The notes: generated by a model from the letters alone, not told the origin. A DNA stretch of 64,000 nt from DATBFG01 sp036558645 (GCA_036558645.1 DATBFG010000065.1:1-64000), one strand, 5' to 3'; counted from the stretch's first letter, positions 23,101 to 32,498 are shown. Program-made: numbers and translations.

Positions 23101-24369
23101 TCACCCGCAGATCGAAAGGCTTACCACTGGCGCGACATCGATGGCTCGGCGAGTGACTTCCCGGAGAGCGGTGTCTAACGCTGCATCTGCGCATGAGTGG
23201 ATAAGCATGCGCACATGGTGCTCTTCCGATCCGTTTTTCCCCCAGACGGCGGCGGCACGGGTGATTGCGATTCCGTTTCTTTCGAGGACAGTCGTAATCG
23301 GCCCGATCGCCGAAGGATTGGCGACGGGGAATCGCAGGTACCGCGGAGCGGCATCATCAGACTGAATCGCAGCCAATGTGCCTTGTGGAGCGGTATCGGT
23401 ACTGTTTCGATAGCACGCTATATCCACGATGTCGGACAGGACCGCGCTGGCGCTGGGGAGGGAACCCGCGCCTTTGCCCGAAAACACCATCTCGCCCACC
23501 GCGTCGCCGCGAACCACAACGGCATTGTTCTCCTCGCGAACACCTGCCAGCGGATGCGAGGTTGTCAGCAGAACTGGCGCGACGCGCATCGCGACAGAAT
23601 CACCTGACGTTTGGGCCGCCGCAACATGCTTGATGACATATCCCAATTCACGTGCTGCGCATACGTCGGCCGATGTCAGATGTCGAATGCCTTCTGTCCT
23701 CACGTTGGCGGTATCAATGCGGCCATTGAAAGCCAGTTCGGCCAGGATCTTGAGCTTTTGTGCAGCATCATGGCCGTCGATGTCTAGCGCGGGATCGGCT
23801 TCGGCGAATCCCTTGGCCTGTGCCTCGGCGAGGGCTGCATCGAAGTCGATGTTCTGCTCCGTCATGCGAGTCAATATGTAATTGCAGGTCCCGTTCAAAA
23901 TGCCTGCGAGGCTCTGGATACGATTGCCGACCAATCCATTGCGCAATGCACGAATGATAGGGATGCCTCCACAGACGCTGGCTTCGAATCCTAGCCGCAC
24001 TTTCTGAATTTCCGCTGCCTTCATGAGGCTGTAGCCATCGACCGCCAGCAGCGACTTGTTCGCGGTCACAACGTGCTTGTTGCCGGCGAGCGATCTCTGG
24101 ATGAACTTGCGTGCCGGATCGATTCCTCCAACCAACTCAACCACCAGATCACAGCCGTTGTTGATAACTTTCTCGGGATGCGTAGTGATGAGTGCTCGAT
24201 CGACCCCGGGGCGTTCCTTCACGGGATCGCGCACCAGGATTTTCGTGATGCTTAGCTCGACGCCGCATCGCTGGCGGATGAGTGCGTTGTTCTTATGAAT
24301 CAGTTCGACCAGGCCGCCGCCCACGGTGCCACAGCCTAGCAATCCGATTTTCAACTTTTGCGTCGCCAT
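23101..24369 (-). CDS. hom: Homoserine dehydrogenase
   Basis: 422 aa. It reduces aspartate semialdehyde to homoserine on the threonine/methionine branch. The Rossmann loop is GLLGCGTVGGG (residues 9-19); VTANKSLLA and GFEASVCGGIPIIRALRNGL with NGTCNYIL are family signatures, followed by ADPALDIDGHDAAQKLKILAELAF. The C-terminal about 80 residues contain an ACT-type regulatory domain. It overlaps the MoaD-like gene by 19 bp, downstream of thrC. Confidence 0.96.
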   Translation of the reverse strand: MATQKLKIGLLGCGTVGGGLVELIHKNNALIRQRCGVELSITKILVRDPVKERPGVDRALITTHPEKVINNGCDLVVELVGGIDPARKFIQRSLAGNKHVVTANKSLLAVDGYSLMKAAEIQKVRLGFEASVCGGIPIIRALRNGLVGNRIQSLAGILNGTCNYILTRMTEQNIDFDAALAEAQAKGFAEADPALDIDGHDAAQKLKILAELAFNGRIDTANVRTEGIRHLTSADVCAARELGYVIKHVAAAQTSGDSVAMRVAPVLLTTSHPLAGVREENNAVVVRGDAVGEMVFSGKGAGSLPSASAVLSDIVDIACYRNSTDTAPQGTLAAIQSDDAAPRYLRFPVANPSAIGPITTVLERNGIAITRAAAVWGKNGSEEHHVRMLIHSCADAALDTALREVTRRAIDVAPVVSLSICG

Positions 24370-24668
24370 GGCTGCCTTTCTTCGTCCACTGGACTGCCAC
24401 CAGCAATCGACGGTACCAGCAAAACCTCATCGCCCTCCTGAAAGGAGTAGGCGCTGCCGCCAAGAAAGCGGATGTCCTCTTCGTTGACGTAGATGTTTAG
24501 AAAGCGGCGGGTCGCGCCGGATTCATCCCGCAGATGGGGCTTCAACTCAGGGAACTGCGCGTCGAGCGCCAAAAAAAGTTCTGTCAAATTTGCAGCAGCA
24601 CAGGTAATGCGAGGTGTGCCTGCTGTAAGGCGTCGTAGAGCTGTGGGAATTTGTACGGTTACTGTCAT
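24351..24668 (-). CDS. MoaD/ThiS-like sulfur-carrier protein with C-terminal extension
   Basis: 105 aa. The beta-grasp fold is visible (VTVQIPTALRRLTAG; NLTELFLALDAQFPELKPHL; RRFLNIYVNEEDIRFLGG; GDEVLLVPSIAGG). In MoaD, ThiS and CysO the chain ends in Gly-Gly, which is adenylated and turned into a thiocarboxylate. Here 14 residues (SPVDEERQPWRRKS) follow the Gly-Gly, as in carriers that need proteolytic trimming. It abuts thrC and overlaps hom, so a sulfur-transfer role tied to methionine/cysteine synthesis is plausible but unproven. Confidence 0.85.
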   Translation of the reverse strand: MTVTVQIPTALRRLTAGTPRITCAAANLTELFLALDAQFPELKPHLRDESGATRRFLNIYVNEEDIRFLGGSAYSFQEGDEVLLVPSIAGGSPVDEERQPWRRKS

Positions 24669-25916
24669 TTAAACCTCCACCGGAGTTGGTAAATCCAGGA
24701 TTGTTTCCATGTACTTGTCGAACTGCGCGATTTTGGGAGCAATGGCTTCCGATTCGGGATACTTGCCAGCGAATACATCAGTCGTCTTTAGCCCGTTCCC
24801 GGTGATGCACAGGACGGTGGTTTCCTCCGGGCGAATGCGTCCCTGCTCGTATAGCTTGCGGGCCGCGCCCACAGTTACACCACCAGCAGTCTCCGTGAAA
24901 ATTCCTTCGCTGCGTGCCAGTAACTGAATGGAATTCACGACCTCTTCATCGGAAACATCTTCTGCCCATCCGCCGCTGTTTGTGATCGTCTGAATGGCGT
25001 AGTGACCGTCTGCCGGATTGCCGATGGCGAGCGATCGCGCGATGGTCGCTGGACGCTGCGGTTCAATATCGGTGTTGCCGGCTTTTACTGCCGTCGAAAT
25101 CGGGGAACAACCAGTGGCCTGAGCACCAAAGAAGCGTACTGGCTTATCTTCGACCAGGCCGAGTTCGATTAACTCTCCGAAAGCCTTCTTGATTTTCGTG
25201 ATAAGTGAGCCGCCTGCCATTGGGACAACGATGTTGTCGGGCAAGTGCCAGCCAAGCTGTTCGGCTATTTCGAAGCCAACGGTCTTTGATCCTTCGGCGT
25301 AATAAGGTCGAAGATTGACGTTCACAAATCCCCAGTTGCGCTCGTCGGCGATTTGCGAACAGAGGCGATTCACCTGGTCGTAGCTTCCTGCAATGCGCAC
25401 CAGGTTCGCGCCAAACACCTGGGTACCCAGGATTTTTGCCGGCTCGAGATCAGCGGGTATGAAGATCCACGCCTTGAAACCTTCGCGTGCGGCCTGCGCG
25501 GCGACAGCGTTCGCAAGGTTTCCGGTAGACGAGCACCCTACGGTATCGAAGCCAAAGGTGCGGGCATTCGCCAGCGCAACAGCGACCACACGGTCTTTAA
25601 AGCTCAACGTAGGAAGACAGATGGCATCATTCTTGATGCAGAGCCGCTTCGCACCTAATTCGCTCGCGAGGCGCGGGGCACTTACCAGCGGCGTTAAGCC
25701 TACAGGCAATGAGGGATGAAAACTGTTGGGAAGAGGTAGAAGCTCTGCATAGCGCCACATGTTTGCAGGGCGTTGTCCAATGATCTGCCGGCTCAGGCAG
25801 CGAAGAGCCGAATAGTCGTAGACGACCTCAAGCGGCGAGAAGCAATCTTCGCAGATGGACTTAGGCTGATTTCCCCAGGATTTGCCGCACTCGCGGCAGC
25901 GTAATTCGTAGTTCAT
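24669..25916 (-). CDS. thrC: Threonine synthase
   Basis: 415 aa. It converts O-phosphohomoserine to threonine with PLP. An N-terminal zinc ribbon has C7, C10, C22 and C25. The PLP lysine lies in CLPTLSFKDRVVA, and GCSSTGNLANAVAAQA and the late TAGGVTVGAARKL are typical of type II threonine synthases. First gene of thrC-MoaD-like-hom; the stop directly abuts the next ATG. No leader peptide or riboswitch was seen upstream. Confidence 0.94.
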   Translation of the reverse strand: MNYELRCRECGKSWGNQPKSICEDCFSPLEVVYDYSALRCLSRQIIGQRPANMWRYAELLPLPNSFHPSLPVGLTPLVSAPRLASELGAKRLCIKNDAICLPTLSFKDRVVAVALANARTFGFDTVGCSSTGNLANAVAAQAAREGFKAWIFIPADLEPAKILGTQVFGANLVRIAGSYDQVNRLCSQIADERNWGFVNVNLRPYYAEGSKTVGFEIAEQLGWHLPDNIVVPMAGGSLITKIKKAFGELIELGLVEDKPVRFFGAQATGCSPISTAVKAGNTDIEPQRPATIARSLAIGNPADGHYAIQTITNSGGWAEDVSDEEVVNSIQLLARSEGIFTETAGGVTVGAARKLYEQGRIRPEETTVLCITGNGLKTTDVFAGKYPESEAIAPKIAQFDKYMETILDLPTPVEV

Positions 25917-26334
25917 CGCTTACTCGTTCCGAGTAGCGAGAGAACGAGAGCAATTTCAGAGTGAAGATTTCAGAATGCAGAATTTTTCCGCGGTGCGGGA
26001 GATTTCAACCTGCAATCAAGAATTCAAAATCTGAAATCGTTCTACATTTGCCCCTAAAAAGCCAAACCTCTTTCCCCGGGGTTTTAGATCATGGAGGAAA
26101 GAGGTAAACGAGATGCTAAAACGCGGCACCCCAAATCTCATGTCCCCCGTTACCGGGCGAGAGTTGACACCGGGCGATCGGGAGATGACTCCTGATCCGG
26201 TTGTCGTGGCTTCTAAGGGCTCGTCCCTCAGCCACTCTTCATGAAATTCAAGGTCTGCTCAAAATGAGCAAACTTGAGTTTGGATATTAAGCTCTTGGAT
26301 TGGGGACGTCAAGTCGTAGAGGGTAGTGCTAAGT
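25917..26334. other. Intergenic stretch between thrC and the PilZ-like gene
   Basis: Mostly AT-richer sequence with reiterated TTTCAGAATGCAGAATTT / AATTCAAAATCTGAAATC words. It contains the possible 43-aa reading frame listed separately. No structured RNA recognised. Confidence 0.4.
26113..26244 (+). CDS. Possible 43-aa peptide
   Basis: MLKRGTPNLMSPVTGREL continuing to SLSHSS. AGAGG lies 7-11 bases upstream of the ATG. Low complexity is absent, but there is no homology I know of. Could be a real small gene or chance. Confidence 0.3.
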   Translation: MLKRGTPNLMSPVTGRELTPGDREMTPDPVVVASKGSSLSHSS

Positions 26335-26802
26335 CTAGCTGCGCTTGTTAGTTGCGAGCGCGCCGGAAATGCGCCGGATGCCATCAGCCAATTTAGTGAG
26401 TCCTTCCGCGGCCAGTTCTCCGATCGGGCGATCTGCACGACCTTGCGACTGGGCGTCGCTGAAGCCCTCACGCTCCATTTGCTTCGCCGCGGCGTGGAAG
26501 CGTTGTGCGCTGATTTCGCTCATTTTGACGAACCGGAAAGCTTGCGCGGTGGGAATTCCATCGGCTCCTGTCTGCAGGAACTCGATATGCGCCGTTACCT
26601 TGCCGAACACAGTCTGAAGATGCAGGACGCCCTCGGAGCCATGAGGAATGGTCCCCTTGGTCATGATTGCTGACCCGCCGGTCAGCGAAAGCCGCTGTAC
26701 GATCCCCACAAATTTTGCGTCATTGACCTCAAACAGCGCGCGCTCGTTATTCGGCACACGGATGCGTGGCGGGCGTGTGTACTTGCGGCGCTTTCCAGAC
26801 AT
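26335..26802 (-). CDS. PilZ-like domain protein
   Basis: 155 aa from the ATG at 26802 (MSGKRRKYTRPPRIRVPNNERA). The basic N-terminus followed by strands FVGIVQRLSLTGGSAIMTKG and EGVLHLQTVFGKVTAHIEFLQ resembles a PilZ barrel (D/N-x-S-x-x-G motif here as LSLTGGS). PilZ proteins often bind cyclic di-GMP. The canonical RxxxR is not clear, so nucleotide binding is uncertain. The C-terminal 50 residues are helical. Confidence 0.65.
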   Translation of the reverse strand: MSGKRRKYTRPPRIRVPNNERALFEVNDAKFVGIVQRLSLTGGSAIMTKGTIPHGSEGVLHLQTVFGKVTAHIEFLQTGADGIPTAQAFRFVKMSEISAQRFHAAAKQMEREGFSDAQSQGRADRPIGELAAEGLTKLADGIRRISGALATNKRS

Positions 26803-26889
26803 GCCACAGCATGGCAACAGGACGTGCGGCGGTCAATGTTACTTTCGTTCGAACTAAAGTGCCGGACAAAACGGAGGCTATAAAGTTCG

Positions 26890-28080
26890 CTACTTGCTGT
26901 ATTGATTCTTCTTCTTTTCCGCGTGGCGCTCGAGACCGAGGTGAATGAGTCGTTCGATCAGGTCTGAATACTTCAGGCCGGAGGCATCCCACAGCTTGGG
27001 ATACATGCTGATGGATGTGAATCCGGGCATGGTATTGATCTCGTTGAGATAGACCTTGTGGGATTTTGGATCCATCAAAAAATCCACGCGCGCCAACCCT
27101 GAGCAATCCACTGCCTGAAAGGCCGCAACTGCGAGCCGTTGAATATTCTTGATCTCCGATTTCTTCAGCTTGGCTGGAATGATCAGCTCGGAGCCTTCGT
27201 CCAAGTACTTCGCGCCGTAGTCGTAAAATTCCTTTACGGGAACGATCTCTCCTGGTACCGACGCCTCAGGATGATCGTTGCCGAGCACTGAGCATTCAAT
27301 CTCGCGGGCTTTATTGTTCTTTCCGCCCACGCCTTGCTCAATCACGATCTTGCGGTCGAACTTTGCGGCTTCTTCGATCGCGGGGCCGAGCTCCTTTGAG
27401 TTGTGAGCCTTTGAAATTCCCACCGACGAGCCGAGGTTGGCGGGCTTCACGAACATCGGAAACTTCAGGGACTTCTGCACGAATTTCTCGGCCTTCCTCG
27501 GATCTCGTTTCCAATCGCCACGCAATATCGTCACGTGTTTAACAATGGGCAGCCCGACGGCGCGGAACAGCGACTTCATCATGTCCTTATCCATCCCTGC
27601 GGCGGAACCAAGGACACCCGCGCCAACGTAGGGAAGATCAGCCAGTTCGAGCAATCCCTGGATGGTGCCGTCCTCGCCAAAGGTGCCGTGAAGCACCGGG
27701 AAGACGATATCCACGTCAATGGCGCGATCGGAGGCTCGACGTGTCGGAGTAGGAGCGGCGCTCTCGAAGGGAACAAGGGCCTTGCGATGGGGTTCAGGGG
27801 GGACAACGACGGCTTCGCCTTTTGCCAGGACAGCGGCTCCTGGAGTGGCGTCGGGATCGCCGGCGCGCAGGTGACGCTCTTCATGATCGAGCGGCATGCC
27901 TTTGAGTAGCCGCTCGGCGTGGGCCGCCGTGACCCACCGACCGTCTTTTGTGATGCCGATCGGCACTACCTCGAATTTCGTATTGTCGATGGCGTTAACA
28001 ACCGAGGCCGCCGACAACAGCGAAACCTCGTGTTCGCCGCTGCGTCCACCAAACAGAATGCCCACTCGAAGCTTTGCCAT
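26890..28080 (-). CDS. ddl: D-alanine-D-alanine ligase
   Basis: 396 aa from ATG 28080 (MAKLRVGILFGGRSGEHEVSL). It joins two D-alanines for peptidoglycan. The GGRSGEHEVS opening, the HGTFGEDGTIQGLLELADLPYVGAGVLGSA segment and ATP-grasp residues through FVKPANLGSSVGISKA and DFLMDPKSHKVYLNEINTMPGFTSIS are diagnostic. About 30-40 aa longer than E. coli DdlB owing to inserted loops near residue 60-90. Divergent from the CsgG-like gene, 134 bp apart. Confidence 0.96.
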   Translation of the reverse strand: MAKLRVGILFGGRSGEHEVSLLSAASVVNAIDNTKFEVVPIGITKDGRWVTAAHAERLLKGMPLDHEERHLRAGDPDATPGAAVLAKGEAVVVPPEPHRKALVPFESAAPTPTRRASDRAIDVDIVFPVLHGTFGEDGTIQGLLELADLPYVGAGVLGSAAGMDKDMMKSLFRAVGLPIVKHVTILRGDWKRDPRKAEKFVQKSLKFPMFVKPANLGSSVGISKAHNSKELGPAIEEAAKFDRKIVIEQGVGGKNNKAREIECSVLGNDHPEASVPGEIVPVKEFYDYGAKYLDEGSELIIPAKLKKSEIKNIQRLAVAAFQAVDCSGLARVDFLMDPKSHKVYLNEINTMPGFTSISMYPKLWDASGLKYSDLIERLIHLGLERHAEKKKNQYSK

Positions 28081-28214
28081 GCTGGAAACTACCCATTCCA
28101 TTCTTGCATACCCGATGGAACTGGCTGTTGACAAGGGCTGTACCACGAAGTACCTTTGTGCCGAATTATTTTCCCCCATCCCCGCTAGCACTTTACATTT
28201 CAAGAGGATTACCT

Positions 28215-29210
28215 ATGAAGAAGTGGTCGGCGCTGTTCGTCTCGTTATTGGTTGTTTTTGCCATGGCCGGAGCTGCCATCGCTCAAACAGCGGCCGCCCC
28301 GCGCAAGAAGCGGGTGGCAATCTTCGACTTTGATTACGCCACCGTCCATAGTGGGGTCGCCGCGATATTCGGCTCAGATGTGGACGTGGGTAAAGGCATT
28401 TCGGATCTGATGGTTACGTATCTGGTCAAAGACGGCAGCTACTCGGTCATCGAGCGCAAGGCCCTGGACAAGATCCTTGCAGAGCAGAACTTCTCCAACA
28501 GTGATCGTGCTAACCCCACGTCGGCCGCCAAAATCGGAAAGTTGCTCGGGGTCGATGCCATTGTCGTCGGCAGCGTGACTCAGTTCGGCAATGAAACCAA
28601 GAACACCAACCTCGGCGGCGCCGGTGGCAATTGGGGTGGATACGGTTTGGGCGGCTTCGGAAAGAAGAAGTCCAAGGCGATCGTGGCTCTGACGGCACGA
28701 ATCGTCGACATCGATACCGGCGAAATCCTGGCGGTAGCGGAAGGCAAAGGCGAGTCGTCCCGGGAGAGCACCTCGATGACGGGCGGCGGTGGCAATTGGC
28801 ACGGCTTCGGTGCGGGGCACGCCGATTTTGGCAGCAGCGACTTCCAGAGCACGATTATCGGTGAGGCTGTGAAGAACGCGGTCGAGCAGACCAGTACTGA
28901 GGTCATCGCTGGAAAAGACAAGCTCGTAGCGCGCACTATCGTCGTGCAAGGGTTGGTGGCGGCGGTCGATGGCGGTCAAATTATTCTCAACGTCGGCGCC
29001 AAGAACGGCGTCAAAGTTGGCGATCAGCTCAATGTGGAACGCGTCACCAAGGAGATCAAAGATCCGGCAACGGGCCAAGTTCTCCGGCGATTGAGTACGG
29101 CGGTTGGAGTGGTCAAGGTCACGGATGTGGACGACGTTTCCTCGGTTTGTTCAGTTGTGTCCGGAACCGGATTCAAGATCGGAGATGCGGTTAAGACGGT
29201 CACGCAATAA
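28215..29210 (+). CDS. Secreted CsgG-like (curli assembly/penicillin-binding-activator fold) protein
   Basis: 331 aa. AGAGG lies ten bases before ATG 28215. A signal peptide (about 1-25, ending AIAQTA) precedes a CsgG-like domain: KRVAIFDFDYATV, GKGISDLMVTYLVKDGSYSVIERKALDKILAEQNFSNSDR, KIGKLLGVDAIVVGSVTQFG and IVDIDTGEILAVAEG. A Gly-rich loop (about 136-150) and a C-terminal region (about 245-331) with repeated beta strands follow. Lacking a lipobox cysteine, it is probably periplasmic. No curli genes surround it, so assembly of fibres should not be assumed. Confidence 0.8.
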   Translation: MKKWSALFVSLLVVFAMAGAAIAQTAAAPRKKRVAIFDFDYATVHSGVAAIFGSDVDVGKGISDLMVTYLVKDGSYSVIERKALDKILAEQNFSNSDRANPTSAAKIGKLLGVDAIVVGSVTQFGNETKNTNLGGAGGNWGGYGLGGFGKKKSKAIVALTARIVDIDTGEILAVAEGKGESSRESTSMTGGGGNWHGFGAGHADFGSSDFQSTIIGEAVKNAVEQTSTEVIAGKDKLVARTIVVQGLVAAVDGGQIILNVGAKNGVKVGDQLNVERVTKEIKDPATGQVLRRLSTAVGVVKVTDVDDVSSVCSVVSGTGFKIGDAVKTVTQ

Positions 29211-29218
29211 CAGCATCG

Positions 29219-29249
29219 AAGGCGTGGCCGCATGGTCACGCCTTTTTCT
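29219..29249 (+). terminator. Rho-independent terminator after the CsgG-like gene
   Basis: AAGGCGTG (29219-29226) pairs with CACGCCTT (29237-29244), followed by a TTTTT tract. It lies nine bases past the stop codon. Confidence 0.85.
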
Positions 29250-29264
29250 ATTCTTCCAGGTTTG

Positions 29265-30209
29265 CTACAGGATTTTCTTCCCAAATGCCGATAGCGTGAG
29301 TTCCACCGCCAGGTCGGCAGTCTGGTTGTGCTCGTCGATGACCGGATTCACTTCTACTATCTCGAAACTGGTCATACGTCCGTGATCGGAGATGATCTCC
29401 ATGGCGAGGTGTCCTTCGCGATAGGTTGCGCCACCCCACACCGGGGTTCCTACACCGGGTGCATCCTCGGGATCGATCCAGTCCATGTCGAGGGAGACGT
29501 GATAGCCGGCGGTGCCGCGTCCGGCCATACGGAGAGCTTCTTCCATGACAGCGCGCATGCCGCGCTCGTCGATGTCGCGCATGGTGAAGACTTCGACTCC
29601 GGAGTGCTTGATGTTTTCTTTCTCATAGGAATCGACGTCGCGAATTCCCACCAGAACGCAGTTCTCCGGCGCGATCTTCGGGGAGAAGTCGTAAATGTTG
29701 CTGAGCTCGCTCGGCCCCAGGCCCATGATTGCAGCTAACGGCATTCCATGGACGTTCCCGCTGGGAGAGGTGTCGGGTGTATTGATATCGCTGTGAGCGT
29801 CAATCCAGATGAGACCAATTTTTTGTTTTTGCCGGCGATAAAACTCGGCAACACCTGCTACGGTGCCAGCAGCGACCGAATGATCTCCGCCGAGAATGAG
29901 CGGGACTTTGCTGGATTCGAGTGTCTTGAGTACAAGGTCGGCGCTCTTGGTGCAGGTCGCGGTGATTTCCTTGAGGTACTTCGCGTTGGCCGCGCCTTCC
30001 TTTTTCTGCTCCGGCATGGCGACTGCTACATTGCCGCCATCCTCGACCTCATGGCCAAGAGCCTCGAGACGTGCCTCCAGTCCGGCCACGCGGACGGCGG
30101 ACGGACCCATGTCGACACCGCGACGCGACTGGCCGAGGTCGAGGGGAACGCCTATCACGCGAATTTTCTTTGGAACAATGTTGGAGAAGGATGTCGTTGT
30201 CGGTGCCAT
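29265..30209 (-). CDS. rocF: Arginase
   Basis: 314 aa from ATG 30209 (MAPTTTSFSNIVPKKIRVIGVP). It hydrolyses arginine to ornithine and urea with two Mn2+. Metal ligands are in GGDHSVAAG, WIDAHSDINTPDTSPSGNVHGMPLA and SLDMDWIDPEDAPGVGTPVWGG. Length is normal. It is last in a minus-strand run ggt-isomerase-asnS-arginase; its start is about 105 bp from the asnS stop, so it may also have its own promoter. Confidence 0.93.
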   Translation of the reverse strand: MAPTTTSFSNIVPKKIRVIGVPLDLGQSRRGVDMGPSAVRVAGLEARLEALGHEVEDGGNVAVAMPEQKKEGAANAKYLKEITATCTKSADLVLKTLESSKVPLILGGDHSVAAGTVAGVAEFYRRQKQKIGLIWIDAHSDINTPDTSPSGNVHGMPLAAIMGLGPSELSNIYDFSPKIAPENCVLVGIRDVDSYEKENIKHSGVEVFTMRDIDERGMRAVMEEALRMAGRGTAGYHVSLDMDWIDPEDAPGVGTPVWGGATYREGHLAMEIISDHGRMTSFEIVEVNPVIDEHNQTADLAVELTLSAFGKKIL

Positions 30210-30314
30210 AAGTTTTTCTATTTGCCGCAAAGAACGCGTTAACCACAAAGGGCACAAAGGTGCACGAAGGCAAAAAACAAGCTCGCAAATCCCACAGTTA
30301 TGTTCGACAAGACG

Positions 30315-31676
30315 CTACGGATAGATCTTGTGCAGCATTCTTGGAAATGGAATCGTCTCCCGCACGTGCTCCAGGCCGCAGATCCAAGCTACGGCTCGTT
30401 CAATTCCCATGCCGAATCCAGCATGTGGGACGCCGCCGAACTTGCGCAGATCCAAGTACCACTTGAAAGCCTCTTCTGGCAATCCATGTTCATGAATGCG
30501 CCGCAGAAGAAGATCGTAAGAGCCCATGCGTTGCGAGCCGCCGATGATTTCGCCGTATCCTTCGGGCGCCAGCACGTCGACACACAGCGCCAGGTCGGCG
30601 CGCTGCGGATCGGGTTCCATGTAGAACGCCTTTACCTTTGCGGGATAACGATGGACCATCACCGGCTTTTCGAATTGCGCGGAGAGATAAGTCTCGTCAG
30701 GAGAACCCAGGTCGCCGCCGTACTCGAATTTGGCTTCCAGTAAGCCCTTGGCGTGCGCGTCTTGCAGCATCCGCACGGCCTCGTCGTAGCTGATGCGCGG
30801 AAATGGTGTCTCGACTTTTTTCAGCTTCTCGATATCCCGCCCGATCGTTTGCAAATCGCTGGCGCGGCGGTCCAGGCATCGCTTCACCATAAAGCTGATG
30901 AGGCCTTCGCCCAATTCCATGATGTCATCGAGCGTGCCATAGGCGACTTCGGGTTCAACCATCCAGAACTCTGTCAAGTGCCTTCGCGTCTTTGATTTTT
31001 CCGCGCGAAATGTCGGACCGAAGGAATACACCTTGCCCAGCGCCATGGCAGTTGCTTCGATGTAAAGCTGTCCAGATTGCGTGAGAAAAGCCTGCTCATC
31101 GAAGTAATCGACAGGAAAAAGAGTCGTGGTTCCTTCGCAGGCTGCCGGTGTCAAGATTGGTGGATCAGTGAGAGTGAATCCGCGTTCGTCGAAGAAGTCC
31201 CGGGCTGCCTTGATGATTTCCGCGCGCACGCGCAGGATAGCCGCCTGCCGCAGCGAGCGCACCCAGAGATGGCGATGCTCCATCAGGAATTCCACGCCAT
31301 GTTCTTTGGGGGTGATGGGGTACGGCTCAGCTTCATTAACGCGCTGAATGACCTGAACATTGCTGACGTCGAGTTCGTAACCGCCAGTGGCACGCTTATC
31401 GGCTCGGACTTTTCCCTCCACGATGACGCTGGATTCCTGCGTCAGACTCTTGAGCGAGTCGAACACTTCGGGAGCGACGGCGTTCTTGGGGACAACTCCC
31501 TGGATGATGCCGGTACCATCGCGAAAGATAGGGAATAGCAACTTGCCACTCTCGCGGAGGTTATATAGCCAGCCACGAATCGTGACAGTCTGGCCTTCAT
31601 GGTTGCCGATCTCGGCGATCGTTGCTACAGGTGCAGACATAGAAGGTGTCATTTCAGTGTTTTGAGTGGTGCTCAT
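30315..31676 (-). CDS. asnS: Asparagine-tRNA ligase
   Basis: 453 aa. N-terminal OB fold (TIAEIGNHEGQTVTIRGWLYNLRESGKLLFPIFRDGTG), class II motif 2 in FRAEKSKTRRHLTEFWMVEPE and motif 3 in FGMGIERAVAWI, then ETIPFPRM at the end. The IPFPR end and lack of the aspartyl insertion argue for AsnRS over AspRS. Start is three bases after the sugar-isomerase stop, so the two are coupled. Confidence 0.93.
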   Translation of the reverse strand: MSTTQNTEMTPSMSAPVATIAEIGNHEGQTVTIRGWLYNLRESGKLLFPIFRDGTGIIQGVVPKNAVAPEVFDSLKSLTQESSVIVEGKVRADKRATGGYELDVSNVQVIQRVNEAEPYPITPKEHGVEFLMEHRHLWVRSLRQAAILRVRAEIIKAARDFFDERGFTLTDPPILTPAACEGTTTLFPVDYFDEQAFLTQSGQLYIEATAMALGKVYSFGPTFRAEKSKTRRHLTEFWMVEPEVAYGTLDDIMELGEGLISFMVKRCLDRRASDLQTIGRDIEKLKKVETPFPRISYDEAVRMLQDAHAKGLLEAKFEYGGDLGSPDETYLSAQFEKPVMVHRYPAKVKAFYMEPDPQRADLALCVDVLAPEGYGEIIGGSQRMGSYDLLLRRIHEHGLPEEAFKWYLDLRKFGGVPHAGFGMGIERAVAWICGLEHVRETIPFPRMLHKIYP

Positions 31677-31679
31677 GAT

Positions 31680-32498
31680 CTACGCCGCTTCCAGCTTATC
31701 GAATGTCCGGTTCATCTGGTCGGCGGCTGGGCCTATATCTTCTTCAATCTCCAACAGCAGCGGCGGCTTATGCGGAGCCGAACGCAATAGTTCCATCGTT
31801 TCTTTCCAGTCGATGCTGCCTCCGCCAGGCCACAGGTGCGAGTCTTTGTCCTTCTTATTGTCATGCACATGTGTCGACCGAACATGGTCTTTGAGGATCT
31901 CGAATGCCAGTGGAATGCCGCCCTCCAGGTGCGCGTGGCCCACATCGAAGCACACACCTACATCGTCGAAGTGACTCACGTGCAGGAAGTCCACTAATTT
32001 TTCCGGCGTGGCCAGTTCGTTCTGAATATTTTCCAGTAGCACGCGTACGCCGAGGGGCTTGGCGAAGGCACGCAGATGTTCGACCGACGTCATCGCCGCT
32101 TCCGCCCTGCGCTCATCAAAGGCTTCGTTGGCTACGCCGATATGCTGGATCAGAAAGCGAAAGGGAATCTGTTCGGCAATCTCGAGCGCACGCTTGATCT
32201 CGTCCATTGCGTCGACCCGGTGAGCACGATCGGTGGAAGCGATGTTCAACGGGGGTGCGCCGGTTCGGCCCATCTCATAGTCGCTGAACATGGGCGCATG
32301 CACCGAGTGCAATGGGATGCCACTCGAGCGAAACCATTCGGCGATCTCGCGGATATGCTGCTTGCGGTTTGCGTAATCCAGATGCTGGCGCGCTGCAAAG
32401 ACCTCGATCGCCTGTGCCCCGCCTTTCACCAGGCTATCCAGCAGTCCGGAATGCAACCGTTCCTTTACGTACAGCAATGTCGACATCGCTCTTTGCAT
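31680..32498 (-). CDS. Sugar phosphate isomerase/epimerase-like TIM barrel
   Basis: 272 aa. Xylose-isomerase-like domain: AIEVFAARQHLDY, LHSVHAPMFSD, FLIQHIGVAN, RVLLENIQNELATPEKLVDFL, GVCFDVGHAHLEGG and STHVHDNKKDKDSHLWPGGGSIDW supply the metal-binding Glu, Asp and His residues of this superfamily. The substrate is unknown. Start chosen at 32498 because ATG overlaps the ggt stop as TGATG; MSTLLYV at 32486 is an alternative. Confidence 0.85.
   Translation of the reverse strand: MQRAMSTLLYVKERLHSGLLDSLVKGGAQAIEVFAARQHLDYANRKQHIREIAEWFRSSGIPLHSVHAPMFSDYEMGRTGAPPLNIASTDRAHRVDAMDEIKRALEIAEQIPFRFLIQHIGVANEAFDERRAEAAMTSVEHLRAFAKPLGVRVLLENIQNELATPEKLVDFLHVSHFDDVGVCFDVGHAHLEGGIPLAFEILKDHVRSTHVHDNKKDKDSHLWPGGGSIDWKETMELLRSAPHKPPLLLEIEEDIGPAADQMNRTFDKLEAA

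Noticed and set aside
25917..26112. Leader upstream of thrC considered for a riboswitch or attenuator
   Set aside because: No leader peptide with Thr/Ile codons, no terminator pair and no recognised aptamer.
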